Positions 34,702 through 42,907 of a DNA stretch of 64,000 nucleotides are shown here, piece after piece. The stretch is taken from positions 496,001-560,000 of the forward strand of contig JHVP01000001.1 in assembly GCA_000620205.1 (NCBI GenBank). Reading direction: 5' to 3'. This DNA comes from Geodermatophilaceae bacterium URHA0031. Lineage in GTDB: Bacteria > Actinomycetota > Actinomycetes > Mycobacteriales > Geodermatophilaceae. Below the pieces are notes generated by a model. That model had not been told where the DNA came from. It searched no databases and worked only from the letters and a program-made list of their open reading frames with translations. How positions within the stretch are numbered: the stretch's first letter is position 1; each line of letters begins with the position of its first letter. Made by a program: the position numbers and the translations under genes.

Positions 34702-35775
34702 GTGGCCTCCGCCGTCCCCCGCAGCTCGACGGCGCCCGCCGGTGAGCACACCGGGGGCGTCGAAGCCGGACCACGCGCCGAGGACGCCCCCGCGCCGCCC
34801 CGTCCGCAGCCCGCTCGCCGCGGCCGGCTGGCCTGGCTGCCGGCGCCGATCCGGGTGCCGTTTCAGGTCCTCGGGGCCAGCCTGGCCAAGGCCTGGTCGG
34901 ACCGGATCCTCGGGCTGTCCGCCGAGGCGGCCTTCTGGCAGGTCCTGTCGGTCCCGCCGCTGCTGATCGGGTTGCTGGGCTCGCTGGGCTTCCTGGGCGA
35001 CTGGATCGGCGCGGACAAGGTCGCCCAGATCGAGAACCAGCTGGTCACCGCCTCCGCCGAGGCACTCACCCCCGGCGTCGTGGCGGACCTGGTGCAGCCG
35101 ACCCTGGACGACATCCTGAACTCGGGCCGGCTGGACGTCGTCAGCCTGGGCTTCCTGGTGTCCCTCTGGGCGGGGTCCTCGGCGACCGCGACGTTCATCA
35201 ACACCGGCGTCATCGCCTACGGGCAGCGCGACGTGCGCGGCCCGATCGCCACCCGGCTGATGGCGCTGTGGCTGTTCGTCTGCGGCCTGGTGGCCGCCGT
35301 CCTCACCCTGCCCCTGCTGGTGCTGGGCCGGGAGACGCTGGTCGCCCTGCTGCCCTCCGACTGGCAGAGCACCGCCACGCTCCTGGTCAACGCGGTGTAC
35401 TGGCCGCTGGTCGTGGTGGGCCTGGTCCTGGTGCTCACGAGCTTCTACCACGTGATGCTGCCCCGGCGGATCCCCTGGCACCGGCACCTGCCGGGGGCCA
35501 TCTTCGCCGTCGTCTTCTTCGTGGTCGCGGCGACCGTGCTGCGCGGCTACGTCGCCGACATCCTCACCACGGCACTGCCCTACGGCGCGCTCGCCGCCCC
35601 GATCGCGGCCCTGCTGTTCTGCTTCCTGCTGGGCATGGCGCTGCTGCTGGGCGGCGAGCTCAACGCCACGATCGAGGCCCGGTGGCCGGCCAAGCGCCGC
35701 CGCCACGACGCCCGCCGCCAGGCCCGCCGGGCCGCCAAGATCGAGCTGGAGGCGCACAAGCTCGGGCTGCGTTGA
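34702..35775 (+). CDS. YihY/UPF0761 family membrane protein
   Basis: A 357-residue integral membrane protein of the YihY/BrkB family. A Pro/Arg-rich N-terminus of about 60 residues precedes six membrane segments, including AAFWQVLSVPPLLIGLLGSL, LWLFVCGLVAAVLTLPLLVL, YWPLVVVGLVLVLTSFYHVM, GAIFAVVFFVVAATVLRG and AAPIAALLFCFLLGMALLLG. The family hallmark GGELNATIEARWP ends the last helix, followed by a very basic cytoplasmic tail. Once called ribonuclease BN, but that is not its activity; the transport role is unproven. It converges on DUF3039. Confidence 0.9.
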   Translation: MASAVPRSSTAPAGEHTGGVEAGPRAEDAPAPPRPQPARRGRLAWLPAPIRVPFQVLGASLAKAWSDRILGLSAEAAFWQVLSVPPLLIGLLGSLGFLGDWIGADKVAQIENQLVTASAEALTPGVVADLVQPTLDDILNSGRLDVVSLGFLVSLWAGSSATATFINTGVIAYGQRDVRGPIATRLMALWLFVCGLVAAVLTLPLLVLGRETLVALLPSDWQSTATLLVNAVYWPLVVVGLVLVLTSFYHVMLPRRIPWHRHLPGAIFAVVFFVVAATVLRGYVADILTTALPYGALAAPIAALLFCFLLGMALLLGGELNATIEARWPAKRRRHDARRQARRAAKIELEAHKLGLR

Positions 35776-35911
35776 ACCGTCGGCCTCGCGGCCTCCAACC
35801 GCGGCCAGCTGCCGTACCCCGCCTGCGCTGAGCAGCTCCCGGCGTCACCGGCAGGACCCTCCGGGCCCGTGCCGCTGCCCCCGACGCGCTACCGCGCGGA
35901 GCTCCGTACCC
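35776..35911. repeat. Possible third copy (C) of the dispersed intergenic repeat
   Basis: The gap between the convergent YihY and DUF3039 stops contains ACCGCGGCCAGCTGCCGT (35798-35815), 16 of 18 bases matching the tag of copy B, behind a small GGCC-TCGC-GGCC stem. On the other strand, right after the DUF3039 stop, GGGTACGGAG resembles the GGGTACGGAC of copies A and B. The core is otherwise diverged. Confidence 0.45.
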
Positions 35912-36142
35912 CTACTCCTTGCGAAGCTGGTTGTAGACCTCCTTGCAGGCCGGGCACACCGGGCTGCCGGGCTTGGGGGACTTGGTGACCGGGAAGACCT
36001 CACCGCAGAGAGCCTCGACCATGGTTCCCATGACCGCGCTCTCCGCGATCTTGTTCTTCTTCACGTAGTGGAAGACCTCGTTGGCGTTGCCGGTGTCGGC
36101 GTCGCGGACGTCCGGCCGCTCGAGGATGTCGCTGCTGCTCAC
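35912..36142 (-). CDS. DUF3039 zinc-ribbon protein
   Basis: A 76-residue protein of the DUF3039 family: VFHYVKKNKIAESAVMGTMV, EALCGEVFPVTKSPKPGSPV, CPACKEVYNQLRKE. One Cys plus a CxxC and the His give a likely zinc site. Function unknown; widespread in actinobacteria. GTG at 36142 with CAGGGAG upstream. Divergent from psuG. Confidence 0.88.
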   Translation of the reverse strand: MSSSDILERPDVRDADTGNANEVFHYVKKNKIAESAVMGTMVEALCGEVFPVTKSPKPGSPVCPACKEVYNQLRKE

Positions 36143-36212
36143 GTTCGCTCCCTGGGTTCTGGGTGCGGGACCGGTGACCGGTCTCCTGCGGACCGCCCAC
36201 CATGATGACAGG

Positions 36213-37145
36213 GTGCAGAACTCCGGTCCCCGGCTCGCCGTTCCCACCCTGTCCCCCGAGGTCGCCGACGCGCTGGCCGCCGGTCGGCCGGTCGTGGCCC
36301 TGGAGAGCACGTTGCTCGCCCACGGCCTGCCCCGCCCGGAGAACCGCACGGCCGCCGACCAGGTGGAGGAGGCCGTCCGGGCCGGCGGCGCGGTGCCGGC
36401 GACGATCGCTGTCCTGGACGGTGTGCCGCACGTCGGTCTCACCGCGGCGGAGGTCGACCGGGTCTGCGCCGACCCGGAGCTGGCCAAGCTCGGCGTCCGG
36501 GACCTGCCGGTCGCCGCCGCGCTGGGCCGCAGCGGCGCCACCACCGTCTCCAGCACCGCCCTGCTGGCCGAGCGCGCCGGGATCGGTGTCTTCGCCACCG
36601 GTGGCCTGGGTGGCGTGCACCGGCACGCCAGCGACACCTTCGACGAGTCCGCCGACCTGACGGCGCTCTCCCGCACCTCGCTGGTGGTGGTGTGCGCCGG
36701 CGTGAAGTCGATCCTCGACGTCCCGGCCACGCTCGAGCGGCTGGAGTCGCTGTCGGTGACCGTCGTCGGCTACCGGACGCTGCGCTTCCCCGGCTTCTAC
36801 GTCGCCGACTCCGGGTCCTCGGTCGACTGGTCGGTCGAGACCCCGACCGAGGCGGCCCGGGTGTTCGCCGCCCGCCGCGGACTGGCGCCCGGCGCGGTCG
36901 TGGTGGCCAACCCGCTGCCGGCGGACCAGCAGCTGGACGCCGACCTGCACGACCGGGTGATCGCCGACGCGCTCGCCGCCGCCGACGCCGCCGGCGCCCG
37001 TGGCAAGGACGTCACCCCGTTCATCCTCGGCCACCTGCACGAGGCCAGCGCCGGCGCCAGCCTGGAGGTCAACGTGCGGCTGGTGCTGCGCAACGCCGAG
37101 CTCGCCGGGCAGATCGCGGCCGAGCTCGCGGCACTCCCCCGCTGA
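36213..37145 (+). CDS. psuG: Pseudouridine-5'-phosphate glycosidase
   Basis: A 310-residue enzyme that splits the C-glycosidic bond of pseudouridine 5'-phosphate to uracil and ribose 5-phosphate. Family motifs: VALESTLLAHGLPRPEN, VPATIAVLDGVPHVGL, LAKLGVRDLPVAAALG, FATGGLGGVHRHASDTFDES, VVVCAGVKSILDVPATLERL and VTPFILGHLHEASAGASLEV. GTG 36213 fits homologue N-termini; the open frame before it is not conserved-looking. Next to a PfkB kinase, forming the two-step pseudouridine salvage pathway. Confidence 0.93.
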   Translation: MQNSGPRLAVPTLSPEVADALAAGRPVVALESTLLAHGLPRPENRTAADQVEEAVRAGGAVPATIAVLDGVPHVGLTAAEVDRVCADPELAKLGVRDLPVAAALGRSGATTVSSTALLAERAGIGVFATGGLGGVHRHASDTFDESADLTALSRTSLVVVCAGVKSILDVPATLERLESLSVTVVGYRTLRFPGFYVADSGSSVDWSVETPTEAARVFAARRGLAPGAVVVANPLPADQQLDADLHDRVIADALAAADAAGARGKDVTPFILGHLHEASAGASLEVNVRLVLRNAELAGQIAAELAALPR

Positions 37146-37155
37146 CGGGTCGACC

Positions 37156-38040
37156 GTGACCGCACCGCGGGTCGTCGTCGTCGGCGACGTCTGCACCGAC
37201 GTGGTCGCCCTGCTGGCCGGGGTGCCTGCCCCGGGCTCGGACCGCCCGGCTGCGATCGCCACCCGCGGCGGCGGCGCCGGCGCGAACGTGGCGGCGCACC
37301 TGGCCGCACTCGGGACGCCGGTGACGCTGGCCGGCTGCGTCGGCGACGACCTCCCTGGTCAGGCGCTGTGCCGGGACCTGGCCGGTGCCGGGGTGACCCT
37401 GGCGGTGCGCACCCTGCCCGGCGTCCCGACCGGCACGATCATCAGCCTCGTCGAGCCGGGCGGGGAGCGGAGCATGCTCGCCGACCGGGGCGCCAACCTC
37501 GCCTTGCGGCCCGACGACGTCCCCGCGCCGCCCGCCGGGGGGCACCTGCACCTGTCCGGCTACACGCTGCTCGACGACGGACCCCGGAGCGCCGGGCTGG
37601 CCGCCCTGGCCGCGGCGCGCGTAGCGGGGTGCACCGTGTCGGTCGACCCCGCGTCCACCGGGCCGCTGGCCGGCTACGGCGTGGAGCGGTGGCTCGCCGA
37701 CACCGCCGCGGCCACCCTGCTGATGCCCAACGCGGACGAGGCGCGGCTGCTCACCGGCTGCGGCGACCCCGCGGAGGCGGCCCGCGCGCTGGCCGCGCGG
37801 CACCCGGTCGTCGTCGTCAGCCTGGGCGCCGAGGGCGCGTTGTGGGCGACCGCGGACGTGCTGGTGCACCGCCCCGCGCACCCGGCCGACGTCGTCGACA
37901 CCACGGGAGCCGGGGACGCCTTCACCGCCGGGGTGCTCTCGGTGTGGACGGCGGCCGCCGGCCGGCCTGACCCGGTGGAGGCCCTCGACGCCGGCCTGCG
38001 CCTGGCGGCCGCCGTGGTGGGGCGGCCCGGCGCCCGCTGA
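37156..38040 (+). CDS. psuK: PfkB-family kinase, probable pseudouridine kinase
   Basis: A 294-residue ribokinase-like sugar/nucleoside kinase: PRVVVVGDVCTDVVALLAG, the double-glycine region RGGGAGANVAAHLAALG, and the anion-hole/catalytic signature VVDTTGAGDAFTAGVLS. Ten bases after psuG on the same strand, so phosphorylation of pseudouridine is the likely reaction, feeding PsuG. Other PfkB substrates cannot be excluded from sequence. It ends 5 nt from the convergent DUF3099 stop, with no terminator between. Confidence 0.85.
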   Translation: MTAPRVVVVGDVCTDVVALLAGVPAPGSDRPAAIATRGGGAGANVAAHLAALGTPVTLAGCVGDDLPGQALCRDLAGAGVTLAVRTLPGVPTGTIISLVEPGGERSMLADRGANLALRPDDVPAPPAGGHLHLSGYTLLDDGPRSAGLAALAAARVAGCTVSVDPASTGPLAGYGVERWLADTAAATLLMPNADEARLLTGCGDPAEAARALAARHPVVVVSLGAEGALWATADVLVHRPAHPADVVDTTGAGDAFTAGVLSVWTAAAGRPDPVEALDAGLRLAAAVVGRPGAR

Positions 38041-38044
38041 GCCG

Positions 38045-38377
38045 TCACATGTCGATGACGCGGGCCTTGCTGCTGCCGGACTCCAGGATCCGGTCCGGCG
38101 CCGGGGGCCGGTAACGGTTGACGTCGAGCTTCTTCTTCGGCGGCCCGTCGTTGGCCATGACGACGGCGATCCAGGGCAGGACGGTGCCGAGGACGGCGAA
38201 CACCGCCATCAGCCACAGCGAGTACTGGTACGTCAGCGCCGCGAGCACCAGGCTGATCGCGCGGATCGCCATCGTGATCGCGTAGCGCCTCTTCCGGGCC
38301 GCGTGCTGGTCGGCCTGGCTGACGGCGGCCTCGGTGATGAGGACCGGCTGGCTGCGGTCGTACTGACTGGAGGCCAC
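38045..38377 (-). CDS. DUF3099 membrane protein
   Basis: A 110-residue membrane protein with two helices (RAISLVLAALTYQYSLWLMA and VFAVLGTVLPWIAVVMAND), preceded by ITEAAVSQADQHAARKRRYA and followed by KKKLDVNRYRPPAPDR. DUF3099 is an actinobacterial family of unknown function. GTG at 38377 with AAGG upstream. The reading frame of the upstream HhH-GPD gene overruns into this gene because of a frameshift. Confidence 0.88.
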   Translation of the reverse strand: MASSQYDRSQPVLITEAAVSQADQHAARKRRYAITMAIRAISLVLAALTYQYSLWLMAVFAVLGTVLPWIAVVMANDGPPKKKLDVNRYRPPAPDRILESGSSKARVIDM

Positions 38378-38537
38378 GGAAGCCCTTCCCTGGACGGGCC
38401 GGGGGGATGGGCGGCGGTGGTCGGTGCGTGCGACCGGCCCCCGGAGCCCCCGGCTCTGCGGCCCATCGTGCCACTCGATCGTGCGCCACGCAGGTGCCCG
38501 GCGCACCGCTCCGGACCGTTCCGGGAAGTCGCGTGGA

Positions 38538-39144
38538 TCAGGTCTGCGGGGCCGACGCCGGCTGCGTCTTCGCCTCCTTGGCGGCCTGCTTCGCCCTGCT
38601 GCTTGAAGGCCCGGACCTCGGTCAGCGACGCCGGGCCGGTGATGTCGGCGACCGAGCGGCGCGAGCCCTCCTGGCCGTAGTCCCCCGCCGCCTCGCGCCA
38701 GCCCGGTGGCGTGACGCCGTACTGCTTGCCGAGCAGTGCCAGGAAGATCTTCGACTTCTGCGCGCCGAAGCCGGGCAGCTCGGCCAGCCGGCGCAGCAGG
38801 GTCGCACCGTCAGGGGCGTCGCTCCACAGCGCGTCGGCCCGACCGTCGTACCGCTCGACCAGCAGGCGGGCCAGGTCCTGGGCGCGGGTGGCCATCGACC
38901 CCGGGTAGCGGTGCAGCGCCGGCGGCCCCTGGAAGTGCCGCTGCAGCGCGTCGGGGTCGTACCCGGCGAGCTCGGCGGCCGAGAGCGTGTCGACGCCGAG
39001 CCGGTCGGCGAGCAGGCGGGGTGCGGCGAACGCCCGCTCCATCGGGAACTGCTGGTCCAGCAGCATCCCGAGCAGCAGGGCCAGCGGGTCGCGGCCGAGC
39101 AGCTCGTCGGCGGCGTCGTCCTGGGAGATGTGGAGGGTCGGCAC
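38538..39144 (-). CDS. HhH-GPD-type base-excision repair protein with a 3'-end frameshift
   Basis: A helix-hairpin-helix DNA glycosylase-like protein: DPLALLLGMLLDQQFPMERA, LPGFGAQKSKIFLALLGKQY (HhH) and AAGDYG with the catalytic-type Asp. Near residue 184 the frame should continue AKQAAKEAKTQPASAPQT and stop at 38538. An extra C in the CCC run at 38594-38596 shifts it instead, and the actual frame reads on to 38233, through DUF3099. The Lys-rich restored tail is what the family normally has. GTG 39144 with CAGGAT 7 nt upstream. Real mutation or sequencing error cannot be told apart. Confidence 0.8.
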
Positions 39145-39275
39145 GCCGGAGATCCTGCCGCACGGCCCATCCTCCGGATGATGTCGCGGCGTCGCTGGTG
39201 CTGCGGTGTTCCTGCGGGTGCACACGACGGTGCTGGGTCAGGCGCCTCCGCCGCCGTCGCGCAGGCGTCGCGGGT

Positions 39276-39869
39276 TCAGTCACCGCCCGGCACGTAAGTG
39301 GCGAGGACGGCGCCGGTGCCGGTGCTCCGGCTCTCGACGAGCCGGAGCGGGCGCGGCGTGGCGGCGTCCCCGAACAGCCGCTTGCCGCTGCCCAGCACGA
39401 GCGGGTCGATCATCACGCGGAGCTCGTCCACCAGGCCCAGGACCAGGAGCGACCAGAAGAGACCAGGGCTGCCGATCAGGTGGAGGTCCCCGCCGTCCTC
39501 GGCGGTCAACGCGCGCACGGCGGCTCCGGTGTCGTCTCCCAGCAACCGGGCGTTCTCCCAGCCGAGCGGCTCGACGAGCGTGCGCGACGCGACGTGCTTC
39601 GGCAGCGTGTTCAGCGGTTCGGCGAGCACCTGCTGGTCCGTCGGCGCGCTCGGCCAGTGGGCGGCGAAGACCTCGTAGGTGCGCCGCCCGAGCAGGTAGC
39701 CGCCGGCGCTGCGGACGTTACCGACCACCCAGGCCATGGACTGCTCGTCGAGGTACCGGGCGTGCCAGCCACCGTGGCGGAAACCCCCGGAGGTGTCCTC
39801 GTCCGGGTAGCTGGGGGCCTGCACCACCCCGTCCAGTGACATCCACTCGTCCGCGATCACCTTGCGCAT
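39276..39869 (-). CDS. Dihydrofolate reductase family protein (RibD C-terminal-like)
   Basis: A 197-residue NADPH-dependent reductase-like protein: RKVIADEWMSLDGVVQAPSY, GGYLLGRRTYEVFAAHWPSA, GGDLHLIGSPGLFWSLLVLG, and LVDELRVMIDPLVLGSGKRL. This is the YyaP/YwjB type of RibD_C protein, common as an accessory gene in actinobacteria; the substrate is unknown. ATG at 39869 with GGAGG upstream. Part of the accessory stretch between DUF3099 and dtd. Confidence 0.9.
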   Translation of the reverse strand: MRKVIADEWMSLDGVVQAPSYPDEDTSGGFRHGGWHARYLDEQSMAWVVGNVRSAGGYLLGRRTYEVFAAHWPSAPTDQQVLAEPLNTLPKHVASRTLVEPLGWENARLLGDDTGAAVRALTAEDGGDLHLIGSPGLFWSLLVLGLVDELRVMIDPLVLGSGKRLFGDAATPRPLRLVESRSTGTGAVLATYVPGGD

Positions 39870-39936
39870 CTCCGGCTCCTCCCGGTCGTCGTCCGCTGCC
39901 CCCAGGACGGAGCCGACCCGGGTTCCTCGACACGAC

Positions 39937-40032
39937 CGCCGGGACGAGGACGCCGCGAGGGCGCGCGCTCGGGAAGGAGGTGCACGAGCTGCGGGCGTTC
40001 CTCCACCGGTGCGGGCGCCTGCTCGAGCGCGG
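39937..40032 (+). pseudogene. Short decayed dtd fragment 1
   Basis: This stretch resembles dtd around 42320-42405: GGGACGAGGACGCCG and GAAGGAGGTGCACGAGCTGC followed by TTCCTCCACCG, where dtd has GGGACGACGACGCCG, GCGGAAGGTGCACGAGCTGC and TTCCCCACCG. No usable reading frame remains. It sits upstream of the hydrolase-cyclase gene in the same orientation as fragment 2. Confidence 0.55.
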
Positions 40033-40062
40033 AGGCCGGTCGCCGCGACCCGGCCGCCCAGG

Positions 40063-41394
40063 TCAGCCGGCGACGGCGAACAGCGGCCAGCTGCCGGGCA
40101 CGCCGCGCAGGGTGCGGACCCCGCGGTCGCTGAACCCCAGCCCCGAGCCGACGACGAGGTCCTTCACCGTGCCGGAGGCCAGCACCTCCCCCGGCACCGC
40201 CTCCGCCATCACCCGGGCACCGATGTGCACAGCCAGGCCGCTGACCCCGCCACCGTCGGCCCGTTCCACCTCTCCGGCGTGCACCCCGGCCCGGATCGTC
40301 AGCCCGGCCGTCGCGGCGGCCCCGCGGATGGCGACGGCGCACCGGATGGCTCGGGCGGGTCCCTCGAACGTCGCGAACAGCCCGTCTCCGGCGACGTCGA
40401 CCTCGTGGCCGCCGTAGCGCGCCAGGTCATCGCGCGCCAGGGCGAGGAACTGGTCACGGATGGACGCCCACGCGGCGTCCCCGACGCGCGCGGCCAGCTC
40501 CGTGGAACCGACCAGGTCGATGAACAGCACGGTCGCCAGCACGGTCGTGCCGAGCCGCGTCGACGGCCGGGCTCCGGTGAGGAACTCCTCGGTCTCGGCC
40601 AGCAGGGTCTCGGTGTCCCCGATGAAGAACAGGTGGTCCTCGCCCTGGAGCTCGACCAGCCGCGCGCCGGGGATGTGCTCGGCCAGGTACTGCCCGGTGC
40701 CGAAGGGGATCATCCGGTCGTCGCGGCGGTGCATCACCAGCGTCGGCACCCGGATCGTGGGGAGGACGTCGCGCAGGTCGATGTGCGGGTAGAGCTCGAA
40801 CATGCGGCGGGCCATGCCGGGGCTGGCGCCCAGCCGCTGGAGCGTCCCCCACCAGGCCCGCAGCGCGGTGTCGTCGCGGCGGGTCGGGGCCCACGCGCCC
40901 AGTCCGGCTCCCTCCCCCCAGCGGTCGACCAGCCCGGACAGCATCGAGGTCATGACCGACTCCTCCACCCCGCAGGGGAAGTCCGCTGCCCGGGTGACCC
41001 GTGGGTACGCGCCGTAGAGCACGAGCGCCCGGGTGCGCTCAGGGTGCTGGGCGGCGAAGAGCATCGCCATCGCCCCGCCCTCGGAGACCCCGAAGACGGC
41101 CGCCCGCTCCGAGCCGGCCGCGTCCATGACCGCTGCGAGGTCCTCGACCCGCTCCTCCAGGCTCGCCGGACCGGGCACCGGGTCGGACAGGCCGGTGCCC
41201 CGCTTGTCGAAGAGGATGAGCCGGCTGAAGCCGGCGAGGCGTTCCAGGAACCGGCGCAGCGAGGGCTCCTGCCAGCTCCAGTCCAGGTGCGAGATGAACC
41301 CGGGCGCGATCACCAGGTCGACGGGGCCGTCCCCGACCACCTGGTAGGCGATGGCCAGCTCCCCGGTCCGGGCGTACCGCGTCCTCGGCGCCAC
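40063..41394 (-). CDS. Alpha/beta hydrolase fused to a class III nucleotidyl cyclase domain
   Basis: A protein of about 443 residues. The N-terminal hydrolase (1-270) has IAYQVVGDGPVDLVIAPGF, the nucleophile in AVFGVSEGGAMAMLFA and the His in LQGEDHLFFIGD. The C-terminal cyclase homology domain has the first metal Asp in TVLFIDLVGSTELAARVGD, the second in VDVAGDGLFATF, and GLAVHIGARVMAEA. There the usual transition-state Asn is His while the Arg remains, so cAMP production is uncertain. GTG 41394 is an approximate start; the longer frame to 41529 runs into dtd-derived sequence. Probably a stress or metabolite-sensing cyclase (inference). Confidence 0.85.
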   Translation of the reverse strand: MAPRTRYARTGELAIAYQVVGDGPVDLVIAPGFISHLDWSWQEPSLRRFLERLAGFSRLILFDKRGTGLSDPVPGPASLEERVEDLAAVMDAAGSERAAVFGVSEGGAMAMLFAAQHPERTRALVLYGAYPRVTRAADFPCGVEESVMTSMLSGLVDRWGEGAGLGAWAPTRRDDTALRAWWGTLQRLGASPGMARRMFELYPHIDLRDVLPTIRVPTLVMHRRDDRMIPFGTGQYLAEHIPGARLVELQGEDHLFFIGDTETLLAETEEFLTGARPSTRLGTTVLATVLFIDLVGSTELAARVGDAAWASIRDQFLALARDDLARYGGHEVDVAGDGLFATFEGPARAIRCAVAIRGAAATAGLTIRAGVHAGEVERADGGGVSGLAVHIGARVMAEAVPGEVLASGTVKDLVVGSGLGFSDRGVRTLRGVPGSWPLFAVAG

Positions 41395-41490
41395 GAGCGA
41401 GTGTTGCACGGGGCCGCCGGCCGGGGTCCCACCGCGAGCTCGCTGCAGGGTGTGCCCGCGAGCGGCCCCAGCTGCTGGGGGAACCGTGTC

Positions 41491-41760
41491 CGCGGGACGA
41501 CGACGCCGGCCGGCCCCGGGTGCTGACACGGGAGGTGCAGGAGCTGCGCGTCCTCCCCAGCGACGACGACGCCCGTTCGGTCGCTGACCTGGGGCTGCCC
41601 GTGCTGGTCGTGAGCCAGCTCATCCTCTGAGCCGACACCCGCACGAGCCGCCGTCCGTCCTGGGCCGACGCCGCGCCCCGGGGAGCGGCCGGGCTCGGAG
41701 CTGCTCCTCGTCGGTGGTGCGGCGAGACCCACGAGGCGCCGGTGATCACGGGGCGGAGCG
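41491..41760 (+). pseudogene. Decayed dtd copy (fragment 2)
   Basis: About 270 bp align with dtd codons roughly 33 to the end, at a visual 75-85% identity. CTGGGGCTGCCCGTGCTGGT, GTGAGCCAGCTC and GGGCCGACGCCGCGCCC have exact or near-exact counterparts in 42414-42510. The SQFTLYAD motif is broken: the reading frame hits TGA after SQLIL (41628-41630), and small deletions follow. It is a partial duplicate that cannot make a working deacylase. Confidence 0.8.
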
Positions 41761-41774
41761 GCTCGCCTGGTCGC

Positions 41775-42047
41775 TCAGGTGGCGAGGACCCGCTGCTTCT
41801 CGGCGTCGAACTCCGCCTGGGTGAGCGCGCCTGCGTCCAGCAGCTCCTTGAGCTTCATCAGCTCGCCGTAGCGGTCGTCTGTCGGCGGCGGCGCAGGAGC
41901 CGCCACGGGCGGCGGCGGAGCCTGCTCGACCGGGGGCGCCTGCGCGACCGGTGGCGCCTGCGCCTCCGTGGCTCGCTCCGCACCCCGCCGTGCCGCGACA
42001 TGGGCCGTGGCCCCCAGCACCGCTGCTCGTCGCAAGAACCTGGGCAT
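41775..42047 (-). CDS. SHOCT-domain small protein
   Basis: A 90-residue protein. A basic/hydrophobic N-terminus (PRFLRRAAVLGATAHVAARR) leads to a Pro/Ala/Gln-rich linker with repeated APPV units, then a C-terminal SHOCT domain: YGELMKLKELLDAGALTQAE followed by FDAEKQRVL. SHOCT domains end many small actinobacterial membrane or oligomeric proteins; the function is unknown. ATG at 42047 with AAGGAGAG upstream. Confidence 0.88.
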   Translation of the reverse strand: MPRFLRRAAVLGATAHVAARRGAERATEAQAPPVAQAPPVEQAPPPPVAAPAPPPTDDRYGELMKLKELLDAGALTQAEFDAEKQRVLAT

Positions 42048-42216
42048 CGTGCTCTCCTTCGCGTGGCACCGGGGCGGGCCGGGCAGTCGTCGCGACCTCG
42101 TCGGGCTTCCGGTAGCAGCGTCGGCCAGCCATCGCCAGGCCCGCACCACCCGGATCAGATGAGCGTGCGCAGGGGCGACCGCGCGCGCGGTCCCGCCGGT
42201 GGAGAGGATCGCCGGC

Positions 42217-42648
42217 GTGCGTGCTGTGGTGACCCGGGTGAGCGAGGCGTCGGTGACGGTGGACGGCGAGGTCGTCGGGGCCATCGGTCCGGGCCTGCTG
42301 GCGCTGGTCGGCGCCGGCCGGGACGACGACGCCGACCGGGCCAGGGTGCTGGCGCGGAAGGTGCACGAGCTGCGCGTCTTCCCCACCGACGACGGCGCCC
42401 GCTCGGTCGGTGACCTGGGCCTGCCCGTGCTGGTCGTCAGCCAGTTCACGCTGTACGCCGACACCCGCAAGGGCCGCCGTCCCTCGTGGGCCGACGCCGC
42501 GCCCGGGGAGCAGGCCGAGCCGCTGGTCGACGAGGTCGTCGCCGAGCTGCGCCGGCGGGGCACCGAGGTGGCGACCGGGCGGTTCGGCGCGCGGATGTCG
42601 GTCGCCTCGGTGAACGAGGGTCCGATGACCCTCCAGCTGGAGGTCTAG
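42217..42648 (+). CDS. dtd: D-aminoacyl-tRNA deacylase
   Basis: A 143-residue dimeric enzyme that removes D-amino acids (and glycine mischarged on tRNA-Ala) from tRNAs. Both signature motifs are intact: VSQFTLYADTRKGRRPSW (SQFTLYAD) and NEGPMTLQLEV (the Gly-cisPro gate). RAVVTRVSEASVTVDGEVVG at the N-terminus fixes the GTG at 42217. Two degenerate pieces of this gene lie upstream at 39937 and 41491. It precedes sigB. Confidence 0.94.
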   Translation: MRAVVTRVSEASVTVDGEVVGAIGPGLLALVGAGRDDDADRARVLARKVHELRVFPTDDGARSVGDLGLPVLVVSQFTLYADTRKGRRPSWADAAPGEQAEPLVDEVVAELRRRGTEVATGRFGARMSVASVNEGPMTLQLEV

Positions 42649-42733
42649 GCACCCGGCGAGCGGGTACCACAGCCGGCGTCGTAGACCTCCGGGCAGCCTC
42701 CGGCTGGACGTTGCCTGTGAGTTGCACCGCCCC

Positions 42734-42759
42734 GGAACACCCCGCCGGTCCGATCCGTT
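42734..42759 (+). promoter_or_regulatory. SigR/SigH-type promoter upstream of sigB
   Basis: GGAAC (42734-42738), 18 nt, GTT (42757-42759). This matches the SigR/SigH ECF promoter consensus GGAA(T/C)-N18-GTT. It lies about 150 nt upstream of the sigB GTG, so redox or heat stress could drive sigB. Confidence 0.6.
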
Positions 42760-42907
42760 GCACACGACGTACCACACAGGACCGAACGGCTGGAGAGCCA
42801 CCCGGACGAACGCCGGGACGACGCTCTGACCGCCTCCATCGGGATGGGCCGACCGCCGACGACGGCGCCGACGCATCCAGATCCCGAAGCAAGGACGAAG
42901 ACTCACC

